Assembly: GCA_023254175.1 (NCBI GenBank)
Contig: JALQYJ010000020.1
Coordinates: 37,783-101,782 of the forward strand
Direction: 5' to 3'
DNA length: 64,000 nucleotides
DNA from: Runella sp.
GTDB taxonomy: Bacteria > Bacteroidota > Bacteroidia > Cytophagales > Spirosomataceae
This document shows, piece after piece, positions 30,505 to 39,396 of the stretch. A program made the translations under genes and the position numbers. The notes beneath the pieces are model-generated. The model worked only from the letters and a program-made list of their open reading frames with translations, had not been told where the DNA came from and did not search any database. Position 1 is the first letter of the stretch. Each line of letters starts with the position of its first letter.

Positions 30505-31457
30505 TCCTTTTTACGAAGAAACTCCCGTGCATCATTTGCTGTAAGCACGGGAATTTCTTCCATAGGTACGTGCCCCGCATTCGGATATACAAAAAGCGTA
30601 TCATTCGGCAAGTCGTTATGAAAACGTTCAGCGGCATTCAGTGGAATAAGCTCATCGTGTTTTCCCCATTGAATCATCACTGGCATCGATAACTTATGGA
30701 TATTTCTCCAAGCATCATTTTGAGTAGTAGGTGCATTCAGGCGTTTTACAAATGCTTCGCGGTTTCCTGTCCTTAATGTTAGCCTCCAATACCGATTCAC
30801 CAAGCTTTCAGTCACTTTAGTATCGTCAAAGTAGACATTTTTGAGACTACTTTCGGCTACTGCACGCGGGGTAAGGTACTTCACGAGGTGTTTCAACACG
30901 GGAGTTCTTCCTATTCTGAAAGCTAGTGGTAAGCTTTTCGATTGTTGGGGGTACCCTGCGGCATCTATCAAAATCATTTTTTTGACCGTACTGGGATACG
31001 CCAACGCAAACTGCCAGGCAATCGCTCCACCTAACGAATTACCCGCCAAGTAACACTCGTTGATGCCAAGTTGATTCAAAAACTGACGTAAAAAACGCAC
31101 GTATGCTTCTATTGAATAATCATGACGAAGGTCGGGGCCCGTCAGGCCGTAAGCAGGTAAATCGAGGCGAATTACGTCAAATTCATTTTTAAGCTCATCC
31201 ACCCAGCCATCCCAAGTGTGTAACGAAGCGCCTGTTCCGTGCAATAATACCAGCGGCACGGTCTCTTTCGAAACCATACCCTCTCTTCGATAATGAACCG
31301 ACATTCCGTTTACTTTAACAAAACGCGACGGTGGTTGTCCGTACAAAGTTTGTAATTCTTGTGTGGTTTTATCAGGTTGATAACTGCCCCCAACCAATAA
31401 AAGAACCAACAGTCCGGCAATTAGGAGTAAGGTTTTAACTACTGTCCGTCTTTTCAT
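30501..31457 (-). CDS. membrane-anchored or exported alpha/beta hydrolase
   Basis: 318 residues with an N-terminal hydrophobic segment (about 7-24). The alpha/beta hydrolase fold shows oxyanion block LLHGTGAS, nucleophile elbow GNSLGG, and GHVPMEE containing the catalytic histidine near the C-terminus; the acid is in WGKHDELIP. Serine-hydrolase activity is expected; substrate unknown. It converges with the MDR gene (4-bp overlap) and is divergent from the acyl-CoA synthetase gene. Confidence 0.85.
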   Translation of the reverse strand: MKRRTVVKTLLLIAGLLVLLLVGGSYQPDKTTQELQTLYGQPPSRFVKVNGMSVHYRREGMVSKETVPLVLLHGTGASLHTWDGWVDELKNEFDVIRLDLPAYGLTGPDLRHDYSIEAYVRFLRQFLNQLGINECYLAGNSLGGAIAWQFALAYPSTVKKMILIDAAGYPQQSKSLPLAFRIGRTPVLKHLVKYLTPRAVAESSLKNVYFDDTKVTESLVNRYWRLTLRTGNREAFVKRLNAPTTQNDAWRNIHKLSMPVMIQWGKHDELIPLNAAERFHNDLPNDTLFVYPNAGHVPMEEIPVLTANDAREFLRKKD

Positions 31458-31545
31458 TTGTAGGGATGTTTTTGTTAATATAAATCAATTTTATAACAAT
31501 ATAATTCTATTTTTGTTAGAAGTTATAAACCATACTAACCATCTA

Positions 31546-33222
31546 ATGAAAACAGCTAAACCTTCTCCTGACATAACTACTTTTGTCCATCACTTATATC
31601 ATTGGGAAAAAGAACGCCCCCACCAAGTGTACCTCCGTCAGCCTTTTGGTGAAAATTATCGAGATTATACGTGGAAAGAAGTGGGTGACCAAGTGCGGCG
31701 GGTTGCGGGCTACTTGCGCGCTCTCAACCTCCCCCCCCAAAGCAACATCGGTCTTGTTTCCAAAAACTGTGCCGAATGGATAATTGCCGATTTGGCCATC
31801 ATGATGGCTGGGCACGTTTCGGTTCCTTTTTATGCCACTCTCACTGCCGAACAAATCAACCAAGTATTGATTCATAGCGGTTGTTCGGTATTGTTTGTGG
31901 GTAAGCTTGACGATTGGCAAGGGATGAAAAAAGGAATTCCTACTGGTATTAACTGTATTTCTTTTCCGGACTACAATCCTGACCCCGAGCATATTCAGTG
32001 GAACGACATTCTAACTCAAAATGAACCCATTAGCGAGAACCCAACCCCTCAACCCAACGATTTATTTTCGATTATTTACACTTCAGGAACTACGGGAAAC
32101 CCCAAAGGCGTAATGGTTACACACCGAGCAGTAGCCGAAGCAGTTGGCAGAACTCAAGACATTCTCCGCTATGACGTTCCCAATCCTCGTTTTTTTTCCT
32201 ATTTACCCCTCTGCCACATTGCAGAACGCAACATTGTGGAAGCGACCAGCCTTGGCACGGGCGGGACGGTTTATTTTGCCGAATCGCTTGATACTTTTGC
32301 TAAAAACCTAGCCTCTGCACGCCCCACGCACTTTTTGGCTGTTCCTCGTATTTGGACTAAATTTCAGTTAGGTATTTTGGCCAAGATGCCACAGAAAAAA
32401 CTAGATATACTGCTCAAAATCCCCGTTTTGAGTAGCTTTGTCAAGAAAAAAATCAGGGAAGGCCTAGGGCTAAACGATGCTCAACTCGCTCTTACAGGCG
32501 CCGCTCCTATGCCTATTTCTCTGATTCGCTGGTTCAGACGTTTAGGGATTACCATTCAAGAAGCCTACGGAATGACTGAAAACTTGGGAGCCGTATGTAT
32601 GATGCCTCAAGAAGCCCCTAAAGATGGGAGTGTTGGGAAAATTTACCCAGGGATGGAAGTTACGATTGCAGACAATACAGGCGAAATTTTGACGCGTTCA
32701 CCGTGGAATATGCTTGGGTATTACCGGGAACCAGCCCTTACGGCAGAAACTATTGATAGTGAGGGTTGGATACACACGGGGGATGTTGGGGAAGTTGACG
32801 AAGAGGGATACCTCAAAATAACAGGGCGGGTCAAGGAAATGTATAAAACGTCGAAAGGAGAGTACGTAGCTCCCGCACAGATTGAGTTTGGGTTTGCTGA
32901 CAATAAAATGATTGAACAAATTTGTGTAGTAGGTCACAATTTGCCTCAACCTATTGCCCTCGTCGTTTTATCTGAGATGGCCCGAGGTTTTGACACAAAT
33001 GTCATCAATCAAAGTCTCTATTTAACCCTTACTGACCTCAATCCCCGACTAAAAACATACGAAAGAGTACAAAAAATCATTATAGTGAAGGATAGTTGGA
33101 CGGTAGATAATAACATGCTTACCCCTACAATGAAGACAAAAAGAAATGTTATTGAAAAAAATTATGCCCCCATGATGGAGCCTTGGTACGAAGAGAAAGA
33201 AAGTATAATTTGGGAGTCATAA
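31546..33222 (+). CDS. long-chain fatty acid-CoA ligase-like AMP-dependent synthetase
   Basis: 558 residues from ATG 31546; the upstream TTG extension (31513) is not needed. AMP-binding motif YTSGTTGNPKG at about 178-188, YLPLCHIAE, the adenylation block AYGMTEN, and the hinge region HTGDVGE...ITGRVKE. Forms acyl-AMP then acyl-CoA from fatty acids; chain length is not predictable here. Single gene followed by an 18-bp perfect hairpin. Confidence 0.9.
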   Translation: MKTAKPSPDITTFVHHLYHWEKERPHQVYLRQPFGENYRDYTWKEVGDQVRRVAGYLRALNLPPQSNIGLVSKNCAEWIIADLAIMMAGHVSVPFYATLTAEQINQVLIHSGCSVLFVGKLDDWQGMKKGIPTGINCISFPDYNPDPEHIQWNDILTQNEPISENPTPQPNDLFSIIYTSGTTGNPKGVMVTHRAVAEAVGRTQDILRYDVPNPRFFSYLPLCHIAERNIVEATSLGTGGTVYFAESLDTFAKNLASARPTHFLAVPRIWTKFQLGILAKMPQKKLDILLKIPVLSSFVKKKIREGLGLNDAQLALTGAAPMPISLIRWFRRLGITIQEAYGMTENLGAVCMMPQEAPKDGSVGKIYPGMEVTIADNTGEILTRSPWNMLGYYREPALTAETIDSEGWIHTGDVGEVDEEGYLKITGRVKEMYKTSKGEYVAPAQIEFGFADNKMIEQICVVGHNLPQPIALVVLSEMARGFDTNVINQSLYLTLTDLNPRLKTYERVQKIIIVKDSWTVDNNMLTPTMKTKRNVIEKNYAPMMEPWYEEKESIIWES

Positions 33223-33242
33223 AATAGTAGTCTACTAAATGG

Positions 33243-33283
33243 CACGAATTGACTAAGTCTGTGATAGACTTAGTCAATTCGTG
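33243..33283. other. 18-bp perfect hairpin without U-tract
   Basis: CACGAATTGACTAAGTCT (243-260), loop GTGAT, then the exact complement (266-283), starting 21 bp after the acyl-CoA synthetase stop. No T-run follows on either strand. Probably an mRNA 3' stem-loop; a protein-binding palindrome is possible. Confidence 0.75.
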
Positions 33284-33449
33284 TGAATGTTTCATGAAAT
33301 CAAAGCGTTAGTAAAGGCATCTCTTTTGTTTTCGACCATACACGGAGTTCCTAGCTGCTTTTTCTACGATGCAACTATCCAAACGACGCACAATGATTGC
33401 CCCTGCGGCCTTCAAAATTGCGTGCCACCTCAAATGAAAAGGAAGAAAA

Positions 33450-33478
33450 AGGCAAGTAACCTTTTAAGGTTTTTGCCT
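33450..33478. other. hairpin in the leader of the glutamine-synthetase-family gene
   Basis: AGGCAA...TTGCCT arms with an inner AACC/GGTT pairing form an interrupted stem ending 23 bp before the ATG at 33502. The minus-strand version is followed by U-rich sequence, but there is no minus-strand gene here. The rest of 33223-33501 has no convincing gene. Confidence 0.5.
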
Positions 33479-33501
33479 AACTTGGGGCAAAAAATAACAC
33501 C

Positions 33502-34875
33502 ATGTCTAATCCTCAAGGCCTTTTAACTATCGAGCAGTTACGTACTGCTGTTCAACAACAAACCATCGAAACCATCATTGTTGCTTTTACCGACCATTAC
33601 GGTCGTTTTGTCGGAAAGCGGTTTGATGCCGAATACTTCGTCAATGACGTTTTTGAAAGTGGAACTCACGGATGTAATTATCTCCTTACCACCGACATGG
33701 CGATGGACCCTGTCCCTGGGTATTCTTTCGCCAACTGGGAATTGGGTTACGGTGATTTTCACTTAGTACCTGATTTATCTACGCTTCGAGTAGCCGCTTG
33801 GCTCGACCGTACGGCGATGATTATTTGCGACGTCAAAAATGAAAAAACGCACAACTACGTCGATATTGCCCCTCGCTCCATTCTTCGGGCTCAACTCGAA
33901 AAAGCAAGTGAATACACCGTTTTGGCAGCATCCGAGTTAGAGTATTACTTGTTCGAAAACTCTTTCCGCGATGCGCATAACCAAGCCTATCACAACCTCC
34001 AACCCGTAGGCTGGTACATCGAAGATTACCACATTTTACAAGGTACCCGTACTGAGGCCTTCAACGCTGCAGCTCGCCGTTATTTGAAAAAATCGGGTGT
34101 TCCTGTTGAAAACTCCAAAGGAGAATGGGGACTTGGGCAGCATGAACTCAACGTCCGTTATTCCGAAATTTTAGACATGGGCGACCGCCACGTGGTTTAT
34201 AAACAATGCCTCAAAGAAGTGGCCGATGCCATGGGCTGGAGTGTAACTTTTATGGCCAAATTTGCCGCCGACCGCGCGGGGTCGAGTTGTCACATCCACA
34301 TAAGTTTATGGAAAGATAGGAACAATGCGTTTGATGGCAACACGCAGGTAGGCCCCGTCAAAGGTTCTGATGTGTTCCGCTGGTTTTTGGGAGGTTGCAT
34401 CAAATACACCCCCGACGTTATGGTATTTTATGCTCCCACCATCAACTCTTACAAACGCTACGTGGACGGCTCGTGGGCGCCTACGCGTTTGGCATGGAGC
34501 TACGATAACCGTACCGCAGGCTACCGTGTTGTAGGCCATGGAAAAAGCTTACGCATCGAATGTCGTATTCCAGGTGCCGACTGTAATCCGTACTTGGCTT
34601 TTGCAGCCCTTTTAGCGTCAGGATTAGAAGGTATTAAAAATAAAATCGAACCTCCTGCCCTTTTTGATGGCGACATCTACGCGGCAGCTCACTTACCGCG
34701 AGTTCCATATACATTGGCAGAGGCTATCGACATTTTTAGCCATAGCCCCTTTGCCAAAGAAACATTTGGAGAAAGCGTCGTAGAGCATTATACCCATTTT
34801 TATCGCACCGAGCAGGCTGCTTTCAATTCTTCAGTCACTGATTGGGAACGCAAACGCTATTTTGAACAAATTTAG
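33502..34875 (+). CDS. glutamine synthetase family protein (gamma-glutamyl ligase type)
   Basis: 457 residues. The N-terminal beta-grasp domain (about 1-110) is followed by the catalytic domain with ASELEYYLFE, GLGQHELNVRY (metal-binding glutamates), GSSCHIHISLW (ATP/glutamate site) and the RIECRIPGADCNPYLA block. It is shorter than type I GlnA (about 470) and has the PuuA/GlnT-like sequence style, so gamma-glutamylation of an amine or polyamine is as likely as ammonia assimilation. No PII or ammonium-transport genes nearby. Single gene. Confidence 0.85.
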   Translation: MSNPQGLLTIEQLRTAVQQQTIETIIVAFTDHYGRFVGKRFDAEYFVNDVFESGTHGCNYLLTTDMAMDPVPGYSFANWELGYGDFHLVPDLSTLRVAAWLDRTAMIICDVKNEKTHNYVDIAPRSILRAQLEKASEYTVLAASELEYYLFENSFRDAHNQAYHNLQPVGWYIEDYHILQGTRTEAFNAAARRYLKKSGVPVENSKGEWGLGQHELNVRYSEILDMGDRHVVYKQCLKEVADAMGWSVTFMAKFAADRAGSSCHIHISLWKDRNNAFDGNTQVGPVKGSDVFRWFLGGCIKYTPDVMVFYAPTINSYKRYVDGSWAPTRLAWSYDNRTAGYRVVGHGKSLRIECRIPGADCNPYLAFAALLASGLEGIKNKIEPPALFDGDIYAAAHLPRVPYTLAEAIDIFSHSPFAKETFGESVVEHYTHFYRTEQAAFNSSVTDWERKRYFEQI

Positions 34876-34948
34876 GAGATGAATTGAGATGAAAAGACAC
34901 TATTTTTAAATTTTTTCTTGAAATAGTTCATTTATTAAAATAAATCTC

Positions 34949-34956
34949 TAACTTTG
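34949..34956 (+). promoter_or_regulatory. -7 element (TAnnTTTG type) before a terminator; possible short RNA
   Basis: TAACTTTG is a consensus match, 74 bp after the preceding gene and about 45 bp before a strong terminator. It could drive a short transcript (about 34963-35035). No good -33 TTTG element was found. Confidence 0.35.
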
Positions 34957-34998
34957 CCTCACTAATTCCTAAACCTTTCCAGATAATTATATTTACAT

Positions 34999-35035
34999 AA
35001 AGACCTTCTGCTCACAGTCAGAAGGTCTTTTATTT
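34999..35035 (+). terminator. rho-independent terminator (plus strand)
   Basis: AAAGACCTTCTG (34999-35010), 8-nt loop, CAGAAGGTCTTT (35019-35030), then TATTTTT. It lies 124 bp after the glutamine-synthetase-family gene and 92 bp before the superoxide dismutase gene. Confidence 0.9.
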
Positions 35036-35126
35036 TTAATGAAAAATAACTTTGTTCGCTTTTCTTGCGTTCTATTCTGCGTAATATTGCACCTCATTCA
35101 CGTTTCAACCATTCTTTTATACCACA

Positions 35127-35804
35127 ATGACAACTAATTTTCTTAGAAACGCACTTGTAGTGGTTCTTACAGCAGGGTCGTTGCAGGCAATTGCCCAATT
35201 TACGCAAGCCCCTCTTCCGTATGCTCCAGAAGCGCTTGAGCCTAGCATCGACAAAACAACGATGGAAATTCACTACGGCCGTCACCACAAAGCATACATC
35301 ACTAACCTCAATACGGCAGTAGCAGGAAAGCCCGAAGAAAAATTGAGCATTGATGCTTTGGTAAAAGGAATTACGAAAGAAACCGCTCCTGCCATCCGTA
35401 ACAATGGCGGTGGTCACTGGAACCATACGTTCTTTTGGAACATTATGGCGCCTAGTAAAGGAGGTATGCCTTCAGGCGAGTTAGCCGCAGCGATTACCAA
35501 AGAGTTTGGTTCGTTCGATGAATTTAAAAACAAATTCAAAGCAGCTGCAACAAGCCGTTTTGGCTCAGGCTGGGCATGGTTAATTGTAAAAGACAAAAAA
35601 CTTGTCATTACTTCTACCCCTAATCAAGACAACCCACTCATGCCCGTAGCCGATGTGCAAGGCATACCTATTTTGGGCGTTGACGTGTGGGAACACGCTT
35701 ACTATTTGAAATATCAAAATAAACGCCCTGATTATCTCGATGCGTTTTGGAACGTTGTTAACTGGGACAAAGTAGCCGAGCTTTACGCGGCAGCGTCGAA
35801 ATAA
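35127..35804 (+). CDS. exported superoxide dismutase, Mn type
   Basis: 225 residues with a signal peptide (about 1-24, ending AIAQ), unusual for cytoplasmic SodA but common in exported Bacteroidota copies. Metal ligands H49 (EIHYGRHH), H100 (GGHWNH), D186 and H190 (GVDVWEH) are all present. The second-sphere glutamine is in TPNQDNP and a glycine occupies the other site (NNGGGHWNH), the Mn-type pattern. Converts periplasmic superoxide to peroxide and oxygen. Single gene with its own strong terminator. Confidence 0.93.
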   Translation: MTTNFLRNALVVVLTAGSLQAIAQFTQAPLPYAPEALEPSIDKTTMEIHYGRHHKAYITNLNTAVAGKPEEKLSIDALVKGITKETAPAIRNNGGGHWNHTFFWNIMAPSKGGMPSGELAAAITKEFGSFDEFKNKFKAAATSRFGSGWAWLIVKDKKLVITSTPNQDNPLMPVADVQGIPILGVDVWEHAYYLKYQNKRPDYLDAFWNVVNWDKVAELYAAASK

Positions 35805-35827
35805 GCTTCCTGCTGATTTTAGCTCAT

Positions 35828-35870
35828 AAAAATAGGCAGCCCATAATCGAGCTGCCTATTTTTATTTATT
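35828..35870 (+). terminator. rho-independent terminator of the superoxide dismutase gene
   Basis: AATAGGCAGC (831-840) pairs with GCTGCCTATT (851-860), extended by AAA/TTT, followed by TTTATTTATT. Confidence 0.9.
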
Positions 35871-36045
35871 CTTTTTTATAACGATTACAATTTATCATCG
35901 GCTTTCAAGTACGTCTTATTACCGTTTGACTTGATGTAAAAATGTATTACAATTTTTCACAATTTGAGAAAAGATTGTGCTTTTTAAGTGCTTTTTAAAT
36001 CATTAGATACCCGCGCGTTTGTCATCGTCACACTTTCAAATTTCT

Positions 36046-37215
36046 ATGCCAATGAAAAAGCTACTTTTTGTACTTATTCAATTATCTACGGCTTCACTTT
36101 TTGCTCAATCCACTACCCCCAACTTTAAAGTACAAGTTATTGATAATCAAATCAGTATTGGCTATGGACTGGCCATTGGTGACGTAGATGGCGACCATCA
36201 AAAAGACATTTTACTCGCCGACCAAAAAGAGATTGTTTGGTATAGAAATGGCGATTGGAAACGGTTTGTGATGGCTGCCAACCTTACCCCTAAAGACAAT
36301 GTTTGTATTGCTGCTCGCGACATCGACGGCGATGGTCGTGTAGAGGTAGCCGTAGGCGCTATGTGGAACCCTGCCGAAACCAAAGACATTACACAATCGG
36401 GAGCCGTGTTTTATTTAATTCGTCCCAAAGACCCTACGCAGCTCTGGGAACCTGTACGCCTTCACCACGAAATTACTACGCACCGAATGCGCTGGGCTAA
36501 AGTTGACAAAAATAAGTACCATCTCATTGTTGCACCGCTTCATGGACTAGGTAATACCAACGGCGAAGGAGTAGGCGTAAAACTATTGGCGTACGACGTT
36601 CCTAAAAATCCTAAACAAGCTTGGCCTTATCACCTGATTGATTCCACGCTGCACATCACACATAATTTTGAAATTTGGGAAGACAAAGACGCGACTCGCC
36701 TTCTGATTGGCAGCAAAGAAGGGGGTAAGTTAGTAAGTTATCAAAAAGGGCAATGGAAACCCACGCAGCAATGGGTAGGTGAAGGAACGGGAGTAGGCGA
36801 AGTACGTCGTGGATATTTGCCCAACAAAAAGCCTTTTGTGGCTGCTGTAAGCCCTTGGCATGGTAATCAGCTCGTAGTTTTTGAGACCCCAACCAACACC
36901 AAAAAAGTACTGACGACCCGCTTGAATCAAGGCCATGCGGTAGTTTGTGATGATTTTTTAGGAATGGGTTCTTCACAAATAGCAGTAGGATGGCGAAATC
37001 CGAACGCTGATAAAAAAGTAGGTGTGCGGTTGTTTGTTCCCAAAGATGCCAACGGAGAAAATTGGGAAGAGTTTACATTGGACGAAAGTGTGATGATGGC
37101 CTGCGAGGATTTGCAAGCCGCCGACCTCGACAATGACGGTGATTTAGATCTTATTGCGTCAGGCCGTTCTACTCTTAACGTCTTGGTGTACTGGAATCAA
37201 CGTATTTCGAAGTAA
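36046..37215 (+). CDS. secreted FG-GAP/VCBS repeat beta-propeller protein
   Basis: 389 residues from ATG 36046 (a second ATG two codons on is equally possible; the TTG at 36019 is rejected because it precedes the signal peptide MKKLLFVLIQLST...LFAQ). Calcium-binding FG-GAP signatures occur as GDVDGDHQKDI, RDIDGDGRVEV and ADLDNDGDLDL. Such propellers are usually surface or periplasmic binding proteins. No catalytic motif was recognised, so function is unknown. Ends against a hairpin shared with the convergent EPS locus. Confidence 0.82.
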   Translation: MPMKKLLFVLIQLSTASLFAQSTTPNFKVQVIDNQISIGYGLAIGDVDGDHQKDILLADQKEIVWYRNGDWKRFVMAANLTPKDNVCIAARDIDGDGRVEVAVGAMWNPAETKDITQSGAVFYLIRPKDPTQLWEPVRLHHEITTHRMRWAKVDKNKYHLIVAPLHGLGNTNGEGVGVKLLAYDVPKNPKQAWPYHLIDSTLHITHNFEIWEDKDATRLLIGSKEGGKLVSYQKGQWKPTQQWVGEGTGVGEVRRGYLPNKKPFVAAVSPWHGNQLVVFETPTNTKKVLTTRLNQGHAVVCDDFLGMGSSQIAVGWRNPNADKKVGVRLFVPKDANGENWEEFTLDESVMMACEDLQAADLDNDGDLDLIASGRSTLNVLVYWNQRISK

Positions 37216-37217
37216 AC

Positions 37218-37264
37218 AGACCTTCCAAGTGTTCACTTCGTAGATAACCACACTTGGAGGGTCT
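37218..37264. other. 14-bp hairpin between convergent genes
   Basis: AGACCTTCCAAGTG (218-231) pairs with CACTTGGAGGGTCT (251-264), one G-U pair, 19-nt loop. It covers the gap between the FG-GAP gene and the last EPS gene and reaches the EPS stop codon. It lacks a U-tract. Similar arm sequences recur at 48568-48613. Confidence 0.7.
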
Positions 37265-38402
37265 AATGTCCCAAACTTTTGAAACCTCGAAGCATTTCGT
37301 GTGCGACCTTTGATGGCTCAAAATCAGCGACTATTTCCCTTGATTTTTCCCCCATTTGGGTCAACCTTTTAGAGTTATCCACAAAACGACGCAACTTATC
37401 CACAAAATCATCCAACTTATGTGGATGAAATACCCATCCATTTTGTCCTACCTGCACCAAATCATCTACACAACCCGAAGGCTCCGACACCAATACGGGC
37501 AGACCGCATATCATGGCTTCATTGACCACTAGCCCCCAAGGCTCTGACTCACTCGGTAGCACCAATACATCTGCCAAAGCGAGGTATTCGGCGACCTCGT
37601 ACCAAGGTACCCCCGCCTCCAATCGGACATTTGGAATAGAAGCGGCCCTCGTTTGTAGTTCCGCTTTTTGTTCTCCTTCTCCCAAAAGTACTAGCCCCCA
37701 ATCGGGCGCATTTTTCTGTACCTCCGCAAAAGCTTGGAGCAACAGCGTTAGGTTTTTGGGAGGAATCAATCGACCTACAAAAATGAAGTTATGGAGTGCC
37801 CAATTTTTCGCTTCTTTACGGCTTTCACGTTCGATAAAGGCTTGGTGGTAATGTTCTAGAATAACGTCATTGTCCACAATAGCAGCTCTTTGTGTAAATA
37901 GTTGGGAAGGTTTTACCCCCAATTTTTCTAAGTACGCAGCCGAGGATTTTCCAAAACAGAAAAAGCCTTCGGCTTGGTTCAACAAAAACTGTTTAAATCG
38001 CTCTTTTAGTCCCATCCGAACGTGATCACGTACATTCGACTCGTTGGAAATTACTACTTTTATGCCCCAAAGTTTGGCATAAAAAAGCAGCACCCACTGC
38101 GCAGGGTCGTACCAGCCCGTGAGGTTCAGCACATCAGGACGATAGGCATGAACTTTCGCCAATAACGCTTTGGTTCGCACCCAGAGGCCTACTTGGTCAA
38201 GGGATGTTTTAAAAAGTACTTCGTAGTCATAATCGTATCGAAACGCCTCGGCATCACCCATATTGGCTCGACTTTTTTCCGAAAGCGCAATTTGCACTAC
38301 CTTAATTTGGAGCTCATACTGAGGAGCAAAACGGTGTAATTCGCTGAATAACTTGGACTTGTAATGTGCCCAAAGTTGATTATGGACGATGAGAACGCGC
38401 AT
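37263..38402 (-). CDS. glycosyltransferase family 4
   Basis: 379 residues from ATG 38402 (an ATG at 38411 adds three residues; both overlap the upstream gene slightly). GT-B fold: N-terminal acceptor domain (MRVLIVHNQLW) and C-terminal nucleotide-sugar domain with FVGRLIPPKN, and the EX7E motif in PSESEPWGLVVNEAM. Adds a sugar from a nucleotide-sugar donor to the growing repeat unit at the cytoplasmic membrane face. Last gene of the EPS locus; overlaps the SGNH gene by 23 bp. Confidence 0.88.
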   Translation of the reverse strand: MRVLIVHNQLWAHYKSKLFSELHRFAPQYELQIKVVQIALSEKSRANMGDAEAFRYDYDYEVLFKTSLDQVGLWVRTKALLAKVHAYRPDVLNLTGWYDPAQWVLLFYAKLWGIKVVISNESNVRDHVRMGLKERFKQFLLNQAEGFFCFGKSSAAYLEKLGVKPSQLFTQRAAIVDNDVILEHYHQAFIERESRKEAKNWALHNFIFVGRLIPPKNLTLLLQAFAEVQKNAPDWGLVLLGEGEQKAELQTRAASIPNVRLEAGVPWYEVAEYLALADVLVLPSESEPWGLVVNEAMICGLPVLVSEPSGCVDDLVQVGQNGWVFHPHKLDDFVDKLRRFVDNSKRLTQMGEKSREIVADFEPSKVAHEMLRGFKSLGH

Positions 38403-39372
38403 ATCGAGCAAAGTAAGCGTCGAGGTATTGTTTCAGAACAGGGTACAAATGGTTGGCCATAAACGCTTGCCCCTTGGCATTGTAGTGAATACTGTCAAAA
38501 TCAGGATTACGGAAAAGGTCTTTGGTCGGGTGTAATTTAAGCTCATCAATCACAGGGATGTGATTTTTACGGGCAAATGCCAAAATCTCTTCTCCTTGAC
38601 TATCATAACGTTTTTGGGAAATTTCGGGAAGTTCAGGATGCAAGTACATAAAAAACGGAACTCCCATTGCTTTGGCCGTATCCGCCAATTGCTGATAGCC
38701 CGTATTAAAGGTTGTTCCAAATTTATGAATCACATCGTTAGGGGCGTGTTGGGTAGCAGGGGCTAGCCACTCTTTCAACGGTGCTTCGATGTAATGATAA
38801 ATGAATAACGTGTAAATGTAACGGTGCCAAAATTCATACAACGCTACTTTGTATTGCTTATTGGGATAGTTTGGGTTTTCGCCCACCAACTTATGATGAC
38901 TCATGTTGTCGTAGGCGTCGTGGCTACTTGTCACCAAACCGATAACATCTGCCCCAAAAAAACCTTTCTTTTTCAAAAATGCAAAAGCATTATCAGGCCC
39001 CCACGACCCTGCCGAAACGTTCAGCACGCGAACGGATTGGTGGTAATGTTCGCTCAATTGTTTCTCTAAAAGTGTCGAAGCCAACTCTTCGTGGCTCGTA
39101 GGGTTTCCTCCATTGATAACCGAGTCACCAATCAGCAGTACGACGGTTGTATCTGTAGAATTTATTGGCTCACTTCGCATCGAAAATTCGTTCGTTTTTA
39201 CCACATTTCGAAAACGAAATCGGTGCTGATTGGGGGCAAAAACGTACTCAAAATCTGCATCTTCAAGGTAAAGAGGGGCATTACAAAACCCAAGGCCAAA
39301 GCGCAAAACCAATTCGGTAATCCCTAAAAGAACCAGCAAAATCAATCCATATCTGCGCCAATTTTTTTTCAT
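38380..39372 (-). CDS. membrane-anchored SGNH/GDSL-like hydrolase
   Basis: 330 residues with one N-terminal membrane segment (about 8-28) and an outward-facing SGNH domain. Catalytic Ser is in IGDSVINGG (S84), and the DxxH dyad is in DSIHYN (D293, H296). In polysaccharide loci such proteins add or remove O-acetyl groups; sequence does not say which. A second, distinct SGNH protein and an acyltransferase-3 lie in the same locus. Next gene upstream is the multi-pass protein at 39397. Confidence 0.8.
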   Translation of the reverse strand: MKKNWRRYGLILLVLLGITELVLRFGLGFCNAPLYLEDADFEYVFAPNQHRFRFRNVVKTNEFSMRSEPINSTDTTVVLLIGDSVINGGNPTSHEELASTLLEKQLSEHYHQSVRVLNVSAGSWGPDNAFAFLKKKGFFGADVIGLVTSSHDAYDNMSHHKLVGENPNYPNKQYKVALYEFWHRYIYTLFIYHYIEAPLKEWLAPATQHAPNDVIHKFGTTFNTGYQQLADTAKAMGVPFFMYLHPELPEISQKRYDSQGEEILAFARKNHIPVIDELKLHPTKDLFRNPDFDSIHYNAKGQAFMANHLYPVLKQYLDAYFARYARSHRP

Positions 39373-39396
39373 TTGAATGTATTTAAACGAGCCTTT

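Noticed and set aside
33287..33526. 79-codon plus-strand frame before the GS-family gene
   Set aside because: Overlaps the next gene's start, runs through a hairpin and shows no conserved block. A second frame here ends TMIAPAAFKIACHLK, which I could not assign.
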